From: Oligoflexus sp.
GTDB lineage: Bacteria > Bdellovibrionota_B > Oligoflexia > Oligoflexales > Oligoflexaceae
Length of the DNA: 35,006 bases
Reading direction: 5' to 3'
Assembly: GCF_035712445.1 (NCBI RefSeq)
Contig: NZ_DASTAT010000036.1
Location: forward strand, 1 to 35,006
Shown: positions 33,424-35,006 of the stretch, piece after piece
How the letters are laid out: the number at the start of each line of letters is the position of its first letter
Position numbering within the stretch: the first letter of the stretch is position 1
Notes under the pieces: model-generated
Told to the model about the DNA's origin: nothing
The model's database searches: none
What the model saw: the letters and a program-made list of their open reading frames with translations, nothing else
Made by a program: the position numbers and the translations under genes

Positions 33424-33488
33424 GGGTGAGAGTTACTCACCCGGCCTCCCCCCAAGTCTAAAGCTCTTGATCTGCGCCGGATCAAGAG
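33424..33488 (+). terminator. Two consecutive hairpins after the lipoprotein gene
   Basis: GGGTGAG/CTCACCC (33424-33442, loop AGTTA) is followed by a perfect 9-bp stem CTCTTGATC/GATCAAGAG (33464-33488, 7-base loop). Neither is followed by a T-run. They may end the operon inefficiently or act as a leader structure for the truncated gene at 33536. Confidence 0.4.
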
Positions 33489-33535
33489 AGCCTTAAACCA
33501 GAAAAATTTAGTCATCATTCAATTGTGGAGTATCC

Positions 33536-33754
33536 ATGCGCCTACGATCTAGTGCCCTATTCGCTTTAGCTGCTGTAATTGCTGTTTCCTGTGGAAAAAC
33601 TGCAAACCAATCCACATCCGACTTGTCTTATAAACTGTACGATCCATATTCGCTTAAAAAACTTCTAATCAATAGAGTTGATAGCGGAGAAATCAAGGTA
33701 TTTGTTGTTGGAGAGGAGGTGGAATTTCCCGGATTTCGTAGAGCCTTTTCTTAG
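33536..33754 (+). pseudogene. Lipoprotein gene truncated by IS insertion
   Basis: GGAG and ATG at 33536 start a lipoprotein signal (FALAAVIAVSC, C19). The native sequence runs to about residue 61 (KVFVVGEE). At 33720 the inverted repeat of the IS3 element begins, and the last eleven codons (VEFPGFRRAFS) and the TAG are supplied by the element. The original gene presumably continues beyond the window after the IS. Its family cannot be told from 60 residues. Confidence 0.78.
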
Positions 33755-34630
33755 GCCACGCGAGCAGCGCTTGTCAAGCTTTCGTATTCGACAGGGCTCA
33801 CGCCTCCTATCGATGAATGCCGACGCTGTCGGTTATAAACATTCAATCCATTCTGTGATTGCCGTTTTCGCCTGCTCCTTGCTGATCCATGATTGCCTGT
33901 CGATCAGTTCTCGCTTGATGGTGGCGAAGAATGATTCGGCGATACTGTTGTCCCAGCAATCGCCTTTGCGGCTCATGCTCTGGACGACCTTGAACACGCC
34001 GAGCAGATCCCGGAATTCACGACTTGCATACTGGATTCCCTGATCCGAATGGATGATAAGCCCGTCCTTTATTTGTCGCCTGTTTAGCGCCATTTTAAGC
34101 CCTTCATTGACCATTCTCGTCTCCATCGAATCTTCGACTGAAAAACCTACGACTTTCCGCGAATAAACGTCGAGAAAGACGCAAAGATATAGCCATCCCT
34201 GTTGCGTCCACACATATGTCAGATCCGTTACCCACAGACGATTTGCTGCCGATCCAAATTCCGCGAAACGTCTTTCGACCAGGTTCGGCGCTCGCTCCAG
34301 CTTGTGGGAGGACTGAGTCGTAACCCTAAACTTCTTCGGCTTGCGAGCTCTGATTCCCGACTCTCTCATGATCCGTGCGATTCGATGTTTACCTGCAGGT
34401 ACGCCCTTGGATTCCAGCTCCAGTTTGATTCGGGGACTTCCGTATGTTTTTCGACTCGCCTCAAACTCAGCTTTCACGTGAAGGCTCAACACGCGGTTCT
34501 CTTTGGAGCGCGACGACTCCGGACGCGATTTCCAGGCATGGAATCCGGACTCGGATACGCTGAAAATCTTGCACAGCTTTCGGATTGGGTATTTTGTCTT
34601 CTCCGCGTCGATGAAGGAAAACCTTACATC
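33751..34630 (-). pseudogene. IS3-family transposase OrfB, frameshifted near the C-terminus
   Basis: The frame has no own ATG and is expected to be joined to orfA by a -1 frameshift near 34630 (FIDAEK...IRKLCKIFSVSESG). It carries the HTH_21 region, then the rve DDE domain: VTDLTYV, HSDQGIQYAS and AESFFATIKRE give the D-D-E triad. One extra base near 33840 turns EWIEVYNRQRRHSSIGG into EWIECL-stop at 33833. In the shifted frame the normal end (RRHSSIGGVSPVEYES...) runs to TAA at 33751. The catalytic core is intact but the conserved C-terminal segment is lost, so activity is doubtful. Confidence 0.82.
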
Positions 34631-34962
34631 TGCTGCTTCGCGAAGAAGACTGTGGCCTTTCGCAGGATCTCGCGCTCCATACGAAGCTCCTTGTTCTCGC
34701 GACGAAGCGCAGCAAGTTCTTGTTTCTCGGCCGTCGTTAGCGCGCCTGCAGGGCCGTTTCCGGTGTCTACAGCGTCCTGCTTGATCCAGTTGCGGAGATT
34801 GCCCTCACTGATCCCAAGGTCTTTGGCCACAATGGCTATGGACTGACCTGGGCTTTGGGCAAGCCTGACCGCTTCAGATTTGAACTCGGGGGAAAAGGTG
34901 CGACGCTTACTTTTTGATTTGGCAGACTTTTCTGGCTTCAAAGTTAGACTCCCTATATTCAT
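34624..34962 (-). CDS. IS3-family transposase OrfA
   Basis: The 112-residue protein has an HTH_Tnp_1 domain (RRTFSPEFKSEAVRLA, IAIVAKDLGISEGNLRNWIKQ) and a C-terminal leucine-zipper helix (LAALRRENKELRMEREILRKATVFFAKQQM). It binds the IS ends and is fused to OrfB by frameshifting to make the active transposase. It starts at the ATG at 34962, close to the right inverted repeat. Length is normal and no lesion is seen. Confidence 0.9.
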   Translation of the reverse strand: MNIGSLTLKPEKSAKSKSKRRTFSPEFKSEAVRLAQSPGQSIAIVAKDLGISEGNLRNWIKQDAVDTGNGPAGALTTAEKQELAALRRENKELRMEREILRKATVFFAKQQM

Positions 34963-35006
34963 GGATTCATCTTAACAGATGGCTCCACGGAATCCGGGTA
35001 ACTTCA

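Larger units (their letters stand above)
33720..35006 (-). mobile_element. IS3-family insertion sequence (near-complete)
   Basis: The element has imperfect terminal inverted repeats. The left end from 33720 (TGGAATTTCCCGGATTTCGT) and the right end read from 35006 (TGAAGTTACCCGGATTCCGT) share a core in which 21 of 26 positions match, running into GAGCC. About 1.29 kb lies between them, normal for IS3, with orfA and orfB on the minus strand. The right end coincides with the window end, so its exact border and the target duplication cannot be checked. Confidence 0.88.

Noticed and set aside
34202..34846. Plus strand open frame over the IS element
   Set aside because: Antisense to orfA/orfB of the IS3 element.

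Overview
The window looks like chromosomal DNA of a Gram-negative, two-membrane bacterium, probably a member of Bdellovibrionota/Oligoflexia or a relative. This is inferred from gene content: a TonB-dependent receptor C-terminus, many lipoproteins, long membrane histidine kinases with 7TMR-DISM sensors, a PEGA-type Ser/Thr kinase and a tmk-holB-ricT-tdk block. No rRNA, tRNA or CRISPR array was recognised, so the taxonomy is not anchored.

Layout. (1) 1-1948 looks like a zinc-economy locus: the end of a TonB-dependent receptor, a COG0523/CobW metallochaperone GTPase, and the divergent zinc-free ribosomal protein L31 type B. (2) 2157-2713 is a small membrane protein translationally coupled to TatA. 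(3) 2704-7161 is signalling: a hybrid histidine kinase with receiver and HPt domains, a Lys-rich secreted peptide, an NtrC-type sigma54 activator and a small 'MGDKSPKSK' protein. (4) 7354-9074 holds a single-RRM RNA-binding protein divergent from a three-histidine-box fatty acid desaturase, a plausible cold-response pair. (5) 9198-9953 is a decayed sulfate-binding protein gene. (6) 10139-14026 is a tandem pair of 7TMR-DISM histidine kinases, followed by a decayed VCBS/SpvB-like gene carrying three frameshifts (14042-15819). (7) 15825-19963 holds a lipoprotein, a lipoprotein-anchored agmatine/peptidyl-arginine-deiminase-type enzyme and a Ser/Thr kinase. (8) 20152-23756 is a conserved housekeeping operon: tmk, holB, ricT (PSP1) and tdk.

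At about 23790 the character changes. An IS3-family remnant abuts a broken DNA methyltransferase fragment. Beyond it, 24807-33719 is an accessory block of almost exclusively exported proteins of unknown family, flanked on the far side by a nearly complete IS3-family element (33720-35006) that truncates another lipoprotein gene. One arm holds a DNA-binding regulator overlapping a small secreted protein. The divergent arm holds two paralogous exported proteins whose sequence pattern fits a degenerate MACPF/CDC (perforin-like) core, a secreted protein ending in a Hint (hedgehog/intein-type) domain, a membrane-anchored helical protein, two paralogous Cys-rich secreted proteins, and two lipoproteins.

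The accessory block is the best candidate for an undescribed system. The two MACPF-like proteins could form a two-component pore or surface complex, the Hint protein could self-process or self-attach, and the regulator could control the divergent operon. All three roles are inference from sequence pattern and gene order; no homology search or structure prediction was available.
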